Assembly: GCF_025144335.1 (NCBI RefSeq)
Contig: NZ_CP083539.1
Span: 1,923,501-1,987,500 of the forward strand
Source of the DNA: Jannaschia sp. W003
GTDB lineage: Bacteria > Pseudomonadota > Alphaproteobacteria > Rhodobacterales > Rhodobacteraceae
DNA: 64,000 nt
Direction of reading: 5' to 3'
Shown here one piece after another: positions 1-8,846 of this stretch (position 1 is the first letter of the stretch; each line of letters begins with the position of its first letter). Position numbers and translations under genes: made by a program. The notes beneath the pieces were generated by a model. It did not search any database. It worked only from the letters and a program-made list of their open reading frames with translations, and was not told where the DNA came from.

Positions 1-1
1 C

Positions 2-430
2 CTGGCGCTGATGGAGCCGCAGCTGCGCCAGCACAAGGTGCGCCTGACCCAGGCCGTTCCGAACCACCCCGTCTGGATCGAGGCCGACCGTCTGCGGCTG
101 GAGCAGGTCGTGATCAACCTCGTGCGCAACGCCCTCGACGCCATGCTCGGCGCCGAGGAGCGCGAGCTGGAGATGTTGTTATCGCATGGCGACGAGGCTG
201 TGCTCACGGTGCGCGACACGGGCCACGGCATCACCGACCGCGAACAGCTGTTCGAGCCGTTCTACACGACCAAGGCCCCCGGAGAGGGCACGGGGCTGGG
301 GCTGGCCATCTCGTCCGGGATCGTGAAGGACATGGGCGGACGCCTCACGGCACGAAACTCGACGCGGGGCGGCGCCGTTTTCGAAGTGCGGCTACCTTGC
401 GTGGACAAACGGGTGGACGCGGCAGAGTAG
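2..430 (+). CDS. C-terminal part of a sensor histidine kinase, DctB-like (5' end outside window)
   Basis: This is the ATP-binding end of a sensor histidine kinase, and the open frame runs in from the left edge without a start. The HATPase boxes are visible in order: the N box (VVINLVRNALDAM), the G1 box (VRDTGHGI), the F box (LFEPFYTTK) and the G2 box (GEGTGLGLAIS). The sensor and phospho-acceptor His domains lie outside the window. A DctD-like response regulator starts 25 bp downstream, so the pair is very likely a two-component system of the DctB/DctD type, which in other bacteria senses C4-dicarboxylates. The ligand cannot be inferred because the sensor part is missing. Kinase assignment is firm and the DctB label is by context. 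Confidence 0.85.
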   Translation: MALMEPQLRQHKVRLTQAVPNHPVWIEADRLRLEQVVINLVRNALDAMLGAEERELEMLLSHGDEAVLTVRDTGHGITDREQLFEPFYTTKAPGEGTGLGLAISSGIVKDMGGRLTARNSTRGGAVFEVRLPCVDKRVDAAE

Positions 431-455
431 GTCCGCCCGCCGAACAGGAGGCCCC

Positions 456-1787
456 ATGGCCGAACAGATGCGCATCGCCATCGTCGACGACGAGCAGGAC
501 ATGCGGCAGTCGATCAGCCAGTGGCTGGCGCTGTCGGGGTTCAAGACCGAGACCTTCGCCTCGGCCGAGGACGCCCTGCGCCAGATCGGCGCCGACTATC
601 CCGGGATTGTGATCTCGGACATCCGAATGCCCGGCATGGACGGCATGGCGTTCCTCAAGCGGCTCATGTCGTCGGACAGCTCGCTGCCCGTGATCATGAT
701 CACCGGCCACGGCGACGTGCCCATGGCTGTGGAGGCCATGCAGCTGGGCGCCTACGACTTCATGGAGAAGCCGTTCAATCCCGACCGCCTGACCGACCTC
801 GCGCGGCGCGCCGCGCAGGCCCGCAAGCTCACCTTGGACAACCGCGCCCTGCGGCGCGAGCTGTCCGACGGCACCGTGCTCATGCGCAAGCTGATCGGCA
901 CCTCGCCCGCCATGGAGCGGCTGCGCGAGGACATCCTCGACCTCGGACAGGCCGACACCCACGTGCTGATCGACGGCGAGACCGGTACCGGCAAGACCCT
1001 CGTGGCGCATGCGCTCCATGCCGTCGGCCCCCGCGCGGGCAAGACCTTCAGCCTCGTGAGCTGCGCCGCCCTCGGCGAGGAGGAGCTGTCGGCCCGGCTC
1101 TTCGGCCCCTGCCAGGACGGCCTGCCGCTGGTCGAGGAGGCCCGCGGCGGCACGCTGGTGCTCGAGGACATCGAAAGCCTGCCCAACACGCTCCAGGCGC
1201 GCCTCCTGACCTTCATCAACGACCAGGGCGTGCCCGCCGAGACGCGCATCGTGGCCATCGCCAACGCGTCCGACCCCTCGGGCTCCTGCGAGGAGTCGCT
1301 TCGCACCGACCTGTTCTACCGCCTCGCCGCCATGCGCCTGAACCTGCCGCCCCTGCGCGCGCGGGGCGAGGACGTGCTGACGCTGTTCACCCACTACGCC
1401 GAGACCTTCGGCGACGAGTATGGCGCGACGCCCCCGCAGCTGACCGCGCAAGAGGCCGCGCAGCTGCTGCAGGCGCCCTGGCCGGGCAACGTGCGCCAGC
1501 TCATCAACCTCGCCGAGCGCGCCGTGCTCCAGCAGCGGCGCGGCACGGGCTCGATCTCCTCGCTGCTCATGGCCGACACCGAGGAGCAGGGGCAGACGCC
1601 GCAGGTCACCACCGAGGGCAAGCCGCTGAAGGAGTACGTGGAGGCCTTCGAGCGGATGCTGATCGACAACGCCATGCGCCGTCACCGCGGCTCGATCCAG
1701 TCGGTGATGGACGAGCTGTCGCTGCCGCGCCGGACGCTAAACGAGAAGATGGCCAAGCACGGGCTCAGCCGGTCGAACTACCTCTAG
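456..1787 (+). CDS. dctD: DctD-like response regulator with AAA+ domain and Fis-type HTH
   Basis: This is a cytoplasmic response regulator of 443 residues. The receiver domain (about 5-120) has the acidic pair D11-D12, phospho-acceptor D55 and K105. The AAA+ domain (about 145-375) has Walker A GETGTGKT at 174-181, a Walker B-like GGTLVLED and an arginine-finger segment LRTDLFYRL. The C terminus carries a Fis-type helix-turn-helix. The GAFTGA loop that contacts sigma-54 is missing: where it should be, the sequence runs from LFGPCQDG straight toward Walker B. The protein may therefore act with the housekeeping RNA polymerase, as reported for Rhodobacter capsulatus NtrC. An AGGAGG Shine-Dalgarno site supports the ATG at 456. 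It sits 25 bp after the kinase gene, so the two are probably one operon. Confidence 0.88.
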   Translation: MAEQMRIAIVDDEQDMRQSISQWLALSGFKTETFASAEDALRQIGADYPGIVISDIRMPGMDGMAFLKRLMSSDSSLPVIMITGHGDVPMAVEAMQLGAYDFMEKPFNPDRLTDLARRAAQARKLTLDNRALRRELSDGTVLMRKLIGTSPAMERLREDILDLGQADTHVLIDGETGTGKTLVAHALHAVGPRAGKTFSLVSCAALGEEELSARLFGPCQDGLPLVEEARGGTLVLEDIESLPNTLQARLLTFINDQGVPAETRIVAIANASDPSGSCEESLRTDLFYRLAAMRLNLPPLRARGEDVLTLFTHYAETFGDEYGATPPQLTAQEAAQLLQAPWPGNVRQLINLAERAVLQQRRGTGSISSLLMADTEEQGQTPQVTTEGKPLKEYVEAFERMLIDNAMRRHRGSIQSVMDELSLPRRTLNEKMAKHGLSRSNYL

Positions 1788-1803
1788 GCGTCCCGGACCC
1801 TAG

Positions 1804-2865
1804 TCAGTCCGCGACACGCAGCGCGATTTTGCCCACGTGCGCCTTGGCGGCGAAGGCCTCCTGCGCCGCGGCGATCTCGCGCAGCGGGAAGGTCCGGGCC
1901 ACCACCGGGGCGAGGCGGCCCGACTCGATGTGGGCCACGAGGGCGGCGAACACCTCCGGCGGCTGGTGGGTGCAGCCGAGGAGGGTCAGGTCGCGCAGGT
2001 AGAGCGTGCGGAGGTCCAGCTCCACCACGGGTCCGGCGATGGCGCCCGCGGTGGCGAGGCGGCCGCCCCGGCGCAGCGCGTCGAGCAGGAGCGGCCAGCG
2101 CGCGCCGCCCACGAGGTCGATCACGCAGTCGAAACCGCCCTCGGGCAGGGCCGCGTCCCGCCCCACGACCTCGGTGGCCCCGAGCGCGCGCACCGCGTCC
2201 GCCTTCGCGGGCGAGGAGACGGCGACGACCTCGGCCCCGCGTAGCGCGGCGAGCTGCACCGCCGCCGCGCCCACGCCCCCCGAGGCGCCGGTGACGAGCA
2301 CCCTCTCACCCTGCGCCAGCTCGGCACGCGCGAGCATCCCCTCGGCGGTGGAGTAGGAGCAGGGAAACGACGCCAGTTCCGCGTCGGTCATGTCCGACCG
2401 TACGGCGTAGGCGTCGCGGGCGGGCGCGGCGACGTACTCGGCGAAGGTGCCGTCGCGCTCGGAGCCCAAGGTGTGCAGTGCCATCGGATCGGGGTCGCCG
2501 AGGGGCTGGTGCATCGGGCGCAGGACGACGCGCTCGCCAATGCGGTCCAGGTCCACGCCCTCGCCCACGGCGGCGATGCGCCCGCAGCCGTCCGCCCCCT
2601 GCACGCGCGGGAAGCGCAGCGCGCCGCTCCAGCCGCCGGCCTCCACGGTGCCTGCGCCCGCCCCATCGGTCGCACCGCGCACCGCGCGGGCGTACCAGCC
2701 CACGCGGGTGTTGATGTCGGTGTTGTTCACGGCCGCCGCGCCCACCCGCACCAACACCTCACCGGGCGCGGGGCGCGGCACCGGGAGATCGTCGCGCCCC
2801 TGGAGCATCTCGGGGCCGCCATGGCCGAGCAGCACCACGCCGCTCATGGTGTCGGGAAGGGTCAT
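1804..2865 (-). CDS. Zinc-type alcohol dehydrogenase / quinone oxidoreductase family protein
   Basis: A 353-residue medium-chain dehydrogenase/reductase. The N-terminal GroES-like domain includes APGEVLVRVGAAAVNNTD and VQGADGCGRIAAVG. The Rossmann fold carries the NADPH-binding stretch VLVTGASGGVGAAAVQLA, and the C-terminal ending (GKIALRVAD) is typical of quinone oxidoreductases. Structural-zinc cysteines are not evident, which fits the NADPH:quinone reductase branch. The likely role is NADPH-dependent reduction of quinones or enones; the substrate is unknown. The start at 2865 is set by a GAGGAG site on the minus strand. A minus-strand open frame continues much further upstream through rne but is only a shadow. 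The gene converges on dctD with a 16-bp gap and is divergent from rne. Confidence 0.82.
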   Translation of the reverse strand: MTLPDTMSGVVLLGHGGPEMLQGRDDLPVPRPAPGEVLVRVGAAAVNNTDINTRVGWYARAVRGATDGAGAGTVEAGGWSGALRFPRVQGADGCGRIAAVGEGVDLDRIGERVVLRPMHQPLGDPDPMALHTLGSERDGTFAEYVAAPARDAYAVRSDMTDAELASFPCSYSTAEGMLARAELAQGERVLVTGASGGVGAAAVQLAALRGAEVVAVSSPAKADAVRALGATEVVGRDAALPEGGFDCVIDLVGGARWPLLLDALRRGGRLATAGAIAGPVVELDLRTLYLRDLTLLGCTHQPPEVFAALVAHIESGRLAPVVARTFPLREIAAAQEAFAAKAHVGKIALRVAD

Positions 2866-3315
2866 GGGGGCGTCTCCTCGCGGGTCCGTCCTCGTGCCTG
2901 CACGGCTCCGAGGAGGCGCGCAACCGTGCCGGAGCGGCGGAGCGGGGGCGATTCCGATTGCGCCCCGAGCGGATTCGTTCCTAAGGTGCCGCACGGTCGT
3001 GCCCGCGGACGCTCGCGGGTCGGGACCGGTTCGGATTCTCCTCCGCGCAGTTCGGCCCTCGCACGTGGCCATGCCCGAGAGGAGCGTTTTGGGGCTCCGC
3101 GCCCCGGAAGACACGCCCGGCCCGCCGGGCACGTGAACGGGCTCGCGGCACGCGCCACGGGCCGAGGTGAAGCGCGATGACGCATGGGCAGTACAGGCTG
3201 GACGGGAGGCGGGCGATCCGTCTCGCGCATGCCACTGCCGCGTCCGCAAAAATTGGACAGGTCCGCACGCTCGCGCCCCCCGGGGCGTCGCCTGCGTTCG
3301 GCCTGCAAGGAACAC
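2866..3315. other. 450-bp divergent intergenic region upstream of rne
   Basis: No credible gene lies here. The region separates the oxidoreductase (minus) from rne (plus) and must hold both promoters. A long rne leader would fit the known feedback control of rne mRNA in other proteobacteria, but I see no clear sigma-70 elements or a conserved leader structure. In-frame codons upstream of the rne ATG extend to 3184 but encode Arg/Pro-rich sequence without homology features. Confidence 0.5.
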
Positions 3316-6300
3316 ATGGCGAAGAAAATGCTGATCGACGCCACCCACCCGGAAGAGACCCGGGTCGTGGTGGCGGATGGGAACCGCGTCGAGGAATTTG
3401 ACTTCGAGAGCCTGAACAAGCGTCAGCTTGCGGGCAACATCTACCTGGCCAAGGTCACGCGCGTGGAGCCCTCGCTCCAGGCCGCGTTCATCGACTACGG
3501 CGGCAACCGGCACGGCTTCCTCGCCTTCAGCGAGATCCACCCCGACTACTACCAGATCCCCAAGGCCGACCGCGACGCGCTGCTCGCCGAGGAGCGCGCC
3601 TACGCCGCGCAGCAGGCGCGCCAGCAGGAGACCGAGGACGACGCCGACGCCGCCGAGATCGAGGAGGACGCGGAGGCCGCCGCGGACGCCGACGCGGCCG
3701 AGGAGGGGGGCGAGGACAAGCCCAAGCGCAAGTCCCGCTCGCGCAGCCGCCGCAAGAAGAAGCCGTCCGGGGACGGAAGCCCCGACGCGCAGGCGGGCGG
3801 CGAGGTCCCCGAGGGCGCGGGCGAGCCCGCCGAGGCCGCGCTGCCCGGCGGCGACGTGCCCGAGGCCGTGTCCGGCACCGGCGCCGAGCTGAGCGAGGCG
3901 GCCGAGGCCGCGGACGAGCGCGAGACGGCGCCCGAGGGTGGGGACGACGCCCCCGAAGACGGCAACGACGACCCGGACCGCACCATCGCGGAAGGCGCCG
4001 GCCTCGAGGACGAGACCGTGGGCGAGGGCGACGCGCCCGAAGCGCCGGCCGCCGAAGACGAAGCACCCAAGGTCGACGCGGAAGGAGCCCCCGAGGCCGC
4101 CGCGCCCGCCGGCATGGACGTGGTGGAGCTGGCCGACGGCTCGGGCGACGCCTCGGACGACGCCAGCCCGATGGAGGACCCGGCGCCGCGCAAGCGCTCG
4201 CGCCGCCGCTCCTCCTCGTCGAAGCGCTCGGCCGCCGAGAAGGACGACCGCGTCGAGACCGTGGCCGACGACGACGAGCCCGAGGAGGTCCGTCCCGTCC
4301 CCAAGCCGCGCCCGCGCCGCTACAAGATCCAGGAGGTCGTGAAGGTCCGGCAGATCATGCTGGTGCAGGTCGTCAAGGAGGAGCGCGGCAACAAGGGCGC
4401 CGCCCTCACCACCTACCTCAGCCTCGCGGGCCGCTACTGCGTGCTGATGCCCAACACCGCGCGCGGCGGCGGCATCTCCCGCAAGATCACCAACGCCGCG
4501 GACCGCAAGAAGCTCAAGGAGATCGCCTCCGAGATCGAGGTGCCCGCGGGCGCCGGCCTGATCGTGCGCACCGCAGGCGCCAAGCGCACCAAGACCGAGA
4601 TCAAGCGCGACTACGAGTACCTCCTGCGCCAGTGGGAGCAGATCCGCGAGCTGACCCTCCGGTCGATCGCGCCCGCGCCGATCTACGAGGAAGGCAACCT
4701 CATCCACCGCTCGATCCGCGACCTCTACAGCCGCGACATCGACGAGGTGATCGTGGAAGGCGCCGAGGGCTACCGGCAGGCCAAGGACTACATGAAGCTC
4801 ATCATGCCGTCCCACGCCAAGAACGTGCGGCACTACGCCGACCCGATGCCGCTCTTCGCGCGCCACGGGGTCGAGAACTACCTCGACTCGATGTTCAACC
4901 CGACCGTGCAACTGAAGTCGGGCGGCTACATCGTGATCGGCATCACCGAGGCGCTGGTCGCCGTGGACGTGAACTCGGGCAAGGCCACGAAGGAGGGCTC
5001 CATTGAGGAGACCGCCCTCAAGACCAACCTCGAGGCCTCCGACGAGGTGGCCCGCCAGATGCGCCTGCGCGACCTCGCCGGGCTCATCGTGATCGACTAC
5101 ATCGACATGGACGAGCGCAAGAACAACGCCGCCGTGGAGAAGCGCCTGAAGGATGCGCTGAAGAACGACCGCGCGCGCATCCAGGTGGGCCGCATCTCGG
5201 GCTTCGGCCTTCTGGAGATGTCGCGCCAGCGCCTGCGCCCGGGTATGCTCGAGGCGACCACGCAGCCCTGCGCCCACTGCCACGGCACGGGCCTGATCCG
5301 CTCCGACGACTCGATCGCGCTGCAGGTGCTGCGCGCGCTGGAGGAGGAGGGCACCCGCAAGCGCTCGCGCGAGGTGCTGGTGAAGCTGCCCGTGAAGGTG
5401 GCCAACTACTTGATGAACGAGAAGCGCGAGCACCTCGCCACGATCGAGGCGCGCTACGACATGGCGGTCCGCATCGAGGCCGACCCCTCGCTCTCGGGCA
5501 CGGACTTCCATCTCGAGAAGTTCAAGACCGCGACGCGCGTCGTGCCGAAGGCGCTGGCGAACGTCGTGCAGCTCGACACGTCTTGGACCCCCGAGGGCGG
5601 CGAGGTCGAGGACGAGGATGACGTCGCCGACGAGGCCGCGGAGGACGACGCCGCTGAGGCCGCCGAAAGCTCCGACGACGGGGCCGAGGACGCCGACGGC
5701 TCGGACGACGGCGAGGGCCGGCCCAAGAAGAAGCGTCGCCGGCGCTCGCGCCGTCGCGGCGGCAAGGGCGGCGGCTCGGGCGACAACGGCTCGGACGAGG
5801 ACGACGCGGGCGGGCAGGGCGACGAGGGCGAGGCCGACGCCAAGGCGCCCGAGGCGGCCCCGCAGGACGAAGAGGCGCCGAAGCGCAGCAAGTCGCGCAC
5901 CCGCGTCCGCAGCCGGGGCAAGTCCTCCGGCGACGAAGGGTCGGACGACGGCTCTGCGGCGCAGGACGACGCGCCGCAGGCGGCGGATGCCACGCCCTCC
6001 GAAGCTCCGGCTGCGGAGGAGGCCCCCGCGGCGGAGGCGGCCGACGAAGCCAAGCCCGACGACGCCAAGCCCAAGCGGCGCCCGCGTGCGCGCGCCAAGG
6101 CCCCGGCGCCGACGGCCTCGCCCGAGGTCGCTGATGCGGCCGAGGCGGCGGACGCCGCGTCGGAGCAGTCCGGCGAGGCGCAGCCCGAGGCGGCGCCCGA
6201 ACCCGAGCCCGAAGCGTCCGAGGAGCAGGCACCCGCCGAGGCCGCGGACACTCCGTCCGAGGCCCCCGCGGAGGCCGCCGAGGCGCCCGAGGAGCCCAAG

Positions 6301-6330
6301 AAGCGCGGCTGGTGGTCGTTCGGCCGCTGA
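3316..6330 (+). CDS. rne: Ribonuclease E (alphaproteobacterial type with split S1 domain)
   Basis: RNase E is the main endoribonuclease for mRNA decay and rRNA/tRNA processing, and the scaffold of the degradosome at the membrane. The protein is 1004 residues. It starts MAKKMLIDATHPEETRVVV, preceded by AAGGA. The S1 domain is split: residues 1 to about 85 hold the first half, and it resumes near residue 332 with YKIQEVVKVRQIMLVQVV. The roughly 245-residue insert is strongly acidic with Lys/Arg-rich patches. The catalytic region includes VAVDVNSGKATKEGSIEET and IVIDYIDMDE, carrying the metal-binding aspartates. The Zn-link is CAHCHG. The C-terminal third is low-complexity Asp/Glu/Ala/Lys/Arg-rich, as expected for the disordered partner-binding scaffold. 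A strong hairpin terminator follows at 6355. Confidence 0.96.
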   Translation: MAKKMLIDATHPEETRVVVADGNRVEEFDFESLNKRQLAGNIYLAKVTRVEPSLQAAFIDYGGNRHGFLAFSEIHPDYYQIPKADRDALLAEERAYAAQQARQQETEDDADAAEIEEDAEAAADADAAEEGGEDKPKRKSRSRSRRKKKPSGDGSPDAQAGGEVPEGAGEPAEAALPGGDVPEAVSGTGAELSEAAEAADERETAPEGGDDAPEDGNDDPDRTIAEGAGLEDETVGEGDAPEAPAAEDEAPKVDAEGAPEAAAPAGMDVVELADGSGDASDDASPMEDPAPRKRSRRRSSSSKRSAAEKDDRVETVADDDEPEEVRPVPKPRPRRYKIQEVVKVRQIMLVQVVKEERGNKGAALTTYLSLAGRYCVLMPNTARGGGISRKITNAADRKKLKEIASEIEVPAGAGLIVRTAGAKRTKTEIKRDYEYLLRQWEQIRELTLRSIAPAPIYEEGNLIHRSIRDLYSRDIDEVIVEGAEGYRQAKDYMKLIMPSHAKNVRHYADPMPLFARHGVENYLDSMFNPTVQLKSGGYIVIGITEALVAVDVNSGKATKEGSIEETALKTNLEASDEVARQMRLRDLAGLIVIDYIDMDERKNNAAVEKRLKDALKNDRARIQVGRISGFGLLEMSRQRLRPGMLEATTQPCAHCHGTGLIRSDDSIALQVLRALEEEGTRKRSREVLVKLPVKVANYLMNEKREHLATIEARYDMAVRIEADPSLSGTDFHLEKFKTATRVVPKALANVVQLDTSWTPEGGEVEDEDDVADEAAEDDAAEAAESSDDGAEDADGSDDGEGRPKKKRRRRSRRRGGKGGGSGDNGSDEDDAGGQGDEGEADAKAPEAAPQDEEAPKRSKSRTRVRSRGKSSGDEGSDDGSAAQDDAPQAADATPSEAPAAEEAPAAEAADEAKPDDAKPKRRPRARAKAPAPTASPEVADAAEAADAASEQSGEAQPEAAPEPEPEASEEQAPAEAADTPSEAPAEAAEAPEEPKKRGWWSFGR

Positions 6331-6354
6331 GGCCGGCGACGATCCGCGCGATTC

Positions 6355-6377
6355 GCGCCCCGGCACTGCCGGGGCGC
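6355..6377 (+). terminator. Intrinsic terminator after rne
   Basis: A perfect 10-bp stem (GCGCCCCGGC / GCCGGGGCGC) with a 3-nt loop begins 24 bp after the rne stop and is followed by TTCGCGTT. It lies 74 bp before the aminotransferase start and probably separates the two transcripts. Confidence 0.75.
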
Positions 6378-6451
6378 TTCGCGTTCCGCCCCCGCCGTTG
6401 ACGGCCCGAGGCGCGCCCGGCATGGATCGCGCGCAGGCAGGAGGACACGGG

Positions 6452-7597
6452 ATGAGCGGCAGGGGCGTCTCGGGGCGGTCGGCGGTCGACCCCTTCATCG
6501 TCATGGACGTGATGGAGCGCGCTCGCGCCGCTGAGGCGGCAGGCCGCTCCGTGATCCACATGGAGGTCGGCCAGCCCGGCACGCCCGCGCCCGCCGCCGC
6601 CCGCGCGGCGCTCGCCCGGGAGATGGAGCGCGGCAGCCTCGGTTACACCGTGGCGCTCGGCCTGCCGGAGCTGCGGGCGCGCATCGCCCGCCTCTACGCG
6701 GAGTGGTACGGCGTCGACCTCGACCCCCACCGCGTGGTCGTGACCGCAGGCTCGTCGGCGGCGTTCCTATTGGCCTTCACCGCACTCTTCGACGCGGGCG
6801 ACCAGGTCGGCCTCGGCCTGCCGGGCTACCCCTCGTACCGCCAGATCCTGCGCGCCCTTTCGCTGAAGCCGGTGGGTATCGAGACCCGCTCCGAGGACCG
6901 CTTCCAGCCGCGCGCCGCCGACATGGCGGGGCTGGACGGCGTCATCGTCGCGTCCCCCGCGAACCCCACCGGCACCATGCTGGACACGGACGCCCTGCGC
7001 GCCCTGATCGAGGGCGCGCGCGAGGCCGGGGCCCACTTCGTGTCGGACGAGATCTACCACGGCATCCAGTACGGCGGCCGCGCCGTCTCGGCGCTGGAGA
7101 TCTCGGACGACGTCACCGTCATCAACTCGTTCTCGAAGTACTTCTCCATGACCGGCTGGCGCATCGGCTGGATGGTCGTGCCCGAGGCGCACGTACGCAC
7201 CTACGAGCGGCTGGCCCAGAACATGTTCATCTGCGCCCCCCACGCCAGCCAGATCGCCGCGCTCCACGCGATGGACGCCGAGGGCGAGCTGCAAGCCAAC
7301 CGCGCGGTCTACGCCGAGAACCGCCGCCTGATGCTGGAGGGGCTGCCCCACGCGGGCTTCGACCGCATCGCGCCGCCCGACGGCGCGTTCTACGTCTACG
7401 CGGACGTCTCGCACCGCACGGACGACAGCCTCTCGCTGGCGGGGCGCATCCTCGACGAGGCGGGCGTCGCCGTCACTCCGGGGCTGGACTTCGACCCGGG
7501 GCGCGGCGCGGGCACGCTGCGCTTTTCCTACGCCCGTGCCACCGAGGACATCTGCGAAGGGCTGGAGCGCTTGCGCCGCTTCGGAGACGCGTGGTGA
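6452..7597 (+). CDS. Pyridoxal-phosphate-dependent aminotransferase, class I/II
   Basis: A 381-residue fold-type I aminotransferase. Visible family features are the substrate-side motif HMEVGQPGTPAP, the phosphate-binding TAGSSAAFLLAF, SPANPTGTM with the PLP-ring Asn, SDEIYHGIQYGG with the PLP aspartate, and SFSKYFSMTGWRIGW with the Schiff-base Lys. A C-terminal LRFSYARA contains the carboxylate-binding Arg. The family transfers amino groups between amino acids and 2-oxo acids; I cannot tell which amino acid. A GCAGGAGGA Shine-Dalgarno supports the ATG at 6452, although the frame stays open into rne. The stop overlaps the GTG start of the downstream amidase by 4 bp (GTGA), so the two are translationally coupled. 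Confidence 0.9.
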   Translation: MSGRGVSGRSAVDPFIVMDVMERARAAEAAGRSVIHMEVGQPGTPAPAAARAALAREMERGSLGYTVALGLPELRARIARLYAEWYGVDLDPHRVVVTAGSSAAFLLAFTALFDAGDQVGLGLPGYPSYRQILRALSLKPVGIETRSEDRFQPRAADMAGLDGVIVASPANPTGTMLDTDALRALIEGAREAGAHFVSDEIYHGIQYGGRAVSALEISDDVTVINSFSKYFSMTGWRIGWMVVPEAHVRTYERLAQNMFICAPHASQIAALHAMDAEGELQANRAVYAENRRLMLEGLPHAGFDRIAPPDGAFYVYADVSHRTDDSLSLAGRILDEAGVAVTPGLDFDPGRGAGTLRFSYARATEDICEGLERLRRFGDAW

Positions 7598-8748
7598 TCC
7601 GGCTCCTCGCGCTCCTGGCAACGATGGCCCTGCCGGCGGCGGCGCAGGACTTCGTGGCCCGCGCCGTGGTCGACCCGGCCGGCAGCGCGGTGGAGGTGGA
7701 CGCGGACGAGGCCACGCTGCGCCTCGCGCTGTCGCAGCCCGTGCCGTGGCGCGTGGGGGTGCGGCTCGACCCGCCGCGCCTGACGTTGGACCTGTCCGAG
7801 GGTGACTTCTCGGGCCTGGAGGCGGACGCGCTGGGCGAGGGCGCGCGCTGGGGCCGCGTGGGGCCGGGGCGCACGCGCCTCGTGGTGCCGCTGCCCGCGC
7901 CGATGGGCGTGGCCGAGGCAGGCATGGAGACGGACGGAGGCGGCGCCGTGATCCGCGTGCGCCTCGACCGCGACGTGGAGCCGGTGGTCCGCCCCGAATC
8001 CGGAGCGCCCACGGTTTCCTTGCGTGCCCGCGAACGGGCGCCGGGCGGCCCGTTGGTGGTGGCGCTCGATCCGGGCCACGGCGGCGTCGATCCCGGCGCC
8101 GAGCGTGGCGGGGCGCGCGAGGCGCGGCTGATGCTCCGCTTCGCGCGCGAGCTAGCCGAGGTGCTGCGCCGCTCCGGCCATCATGTGGTGCTGACCCGCG
8201 AGGCCGACGAGTTGGTCTCGCTCCGGGGCCGCGCGAGCGTGGCGCGGGCGGCGGGTGCGGACGTGATGATCTCGCTCCATGCCGACGCCGTGGAGGGAGG
8301 CGGCGCGTCGGGCGCCACGGTCTACACCCTCGCACCCGAGGACGGCGACGCCATCACGGCGGAGCTGGCGCAGCGGCAGGCCCGCGGCGACCGTCTCCTC
8401 GGCGTGGAGCTGGAGGACCGGGGCGACGAGATCGCAAGCGTCCTCATCGACCTCGCCCGGGCCGAGACAGCGCCGCGCGCCGAGACGCTGGCCGGCTCGC
8501 TGGTGCAGGCGCTGCGGGCGGCGGGGCTGGCCCTGCACAAGCGCCCGCGCCTCGGGGCCGAGTTCACCGTGCTCAAGACGCCGGATATCCCCACCGTGCT
8601 CCTGGAGCTCGGCTTCATGTCCGACCCCCGCGACCTGCAGAACCTTCTGAGCCGCGACTGGCGCGCGCGCATGGCCACGGCCGTCGCGCGGGGCATCGAC
8701 GCCTGGGCTGTGGCCGACGCCGCCGAGGCCGAGCGCCGGCGGCGCTGA
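7594..8748 (+). CDS. N-acetylmuramoyl-L-alanine amidase (AmiC-like) with AMIN domain
   Basis: A periplasmic peptidoglycan amidase of 384 residues that cleaves the bond between N-acetylmuramic acid and L-alanine, mainly at cell separation. The N terminus is a signal peptide (LLALLATMALPAAAQD). An AMIN targeting domain follows (about 25-145), then an Amidase_3 domain from about 150. Zinc-site motifs are visible: ALDPGHGG (His), the Glu in GAREARLML and MISLHADAV (His). The catalytic Glu lies in VLLELGFMSDP. The GTG at 7594 overlaps the aminotransferase stop; a GTG one codon earlier (7591) is also possible. PBP1A follows 98 bp downstream, giving a small cell-wall block. Confidence 0.92.
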   Translation: MIRLLALLATMALPAAAQDFVARAVVDPAGSAVEVDADEATLRLALSQPVPWRVGVRLDPPRLTLDLSEGDFSGLEADALGEGARWGRVGPGRTRLVVPLPAPMGVAEAGMETDGGGAVIRVRLDRDVEPVVRPESGAPTVSLRARERAPGGPLVVALDPGHGGVDPGAERGGAREARLMLRFARELAEVLRRSGHHVVLTREADELVSLRGRASVARAAGADVMISLHADAVEGGGASGATVYTLAPEDGDAITAELAQRQARGDRLLGVELEDRGDEIASVLIDLARAETAPRAETLAGSLVQALRAAGLALHKRPRLGAEFTVLKTPDIPTVLLELGFMSDPRDLQNLLSRDWRARMATAVARGIDAWAVADAAEAERRRR

Positions 8749-8846
8749 GCCGCCCGTTCCTCGGTGCGCGGTTGCGCGCGCTTCCGGCAGCCGCGCCCCG
8801 ATGCTAAGGGGGGAGCCGGGAACCCCAGACATGGTGGGACGGAACG

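Noticed and set aside
2866..6582. A very long minus-strand open frame opposite rne, giving more than 1000 extra residues upstream of the oxidoreductase
   Set aside because: It is Arg/Gly/Leu-rich shadow translation produced by high GC content. The oxidoreductase has a good ribosome-binding site at 2865, and rne on the other strand has clear catalytic motifs.
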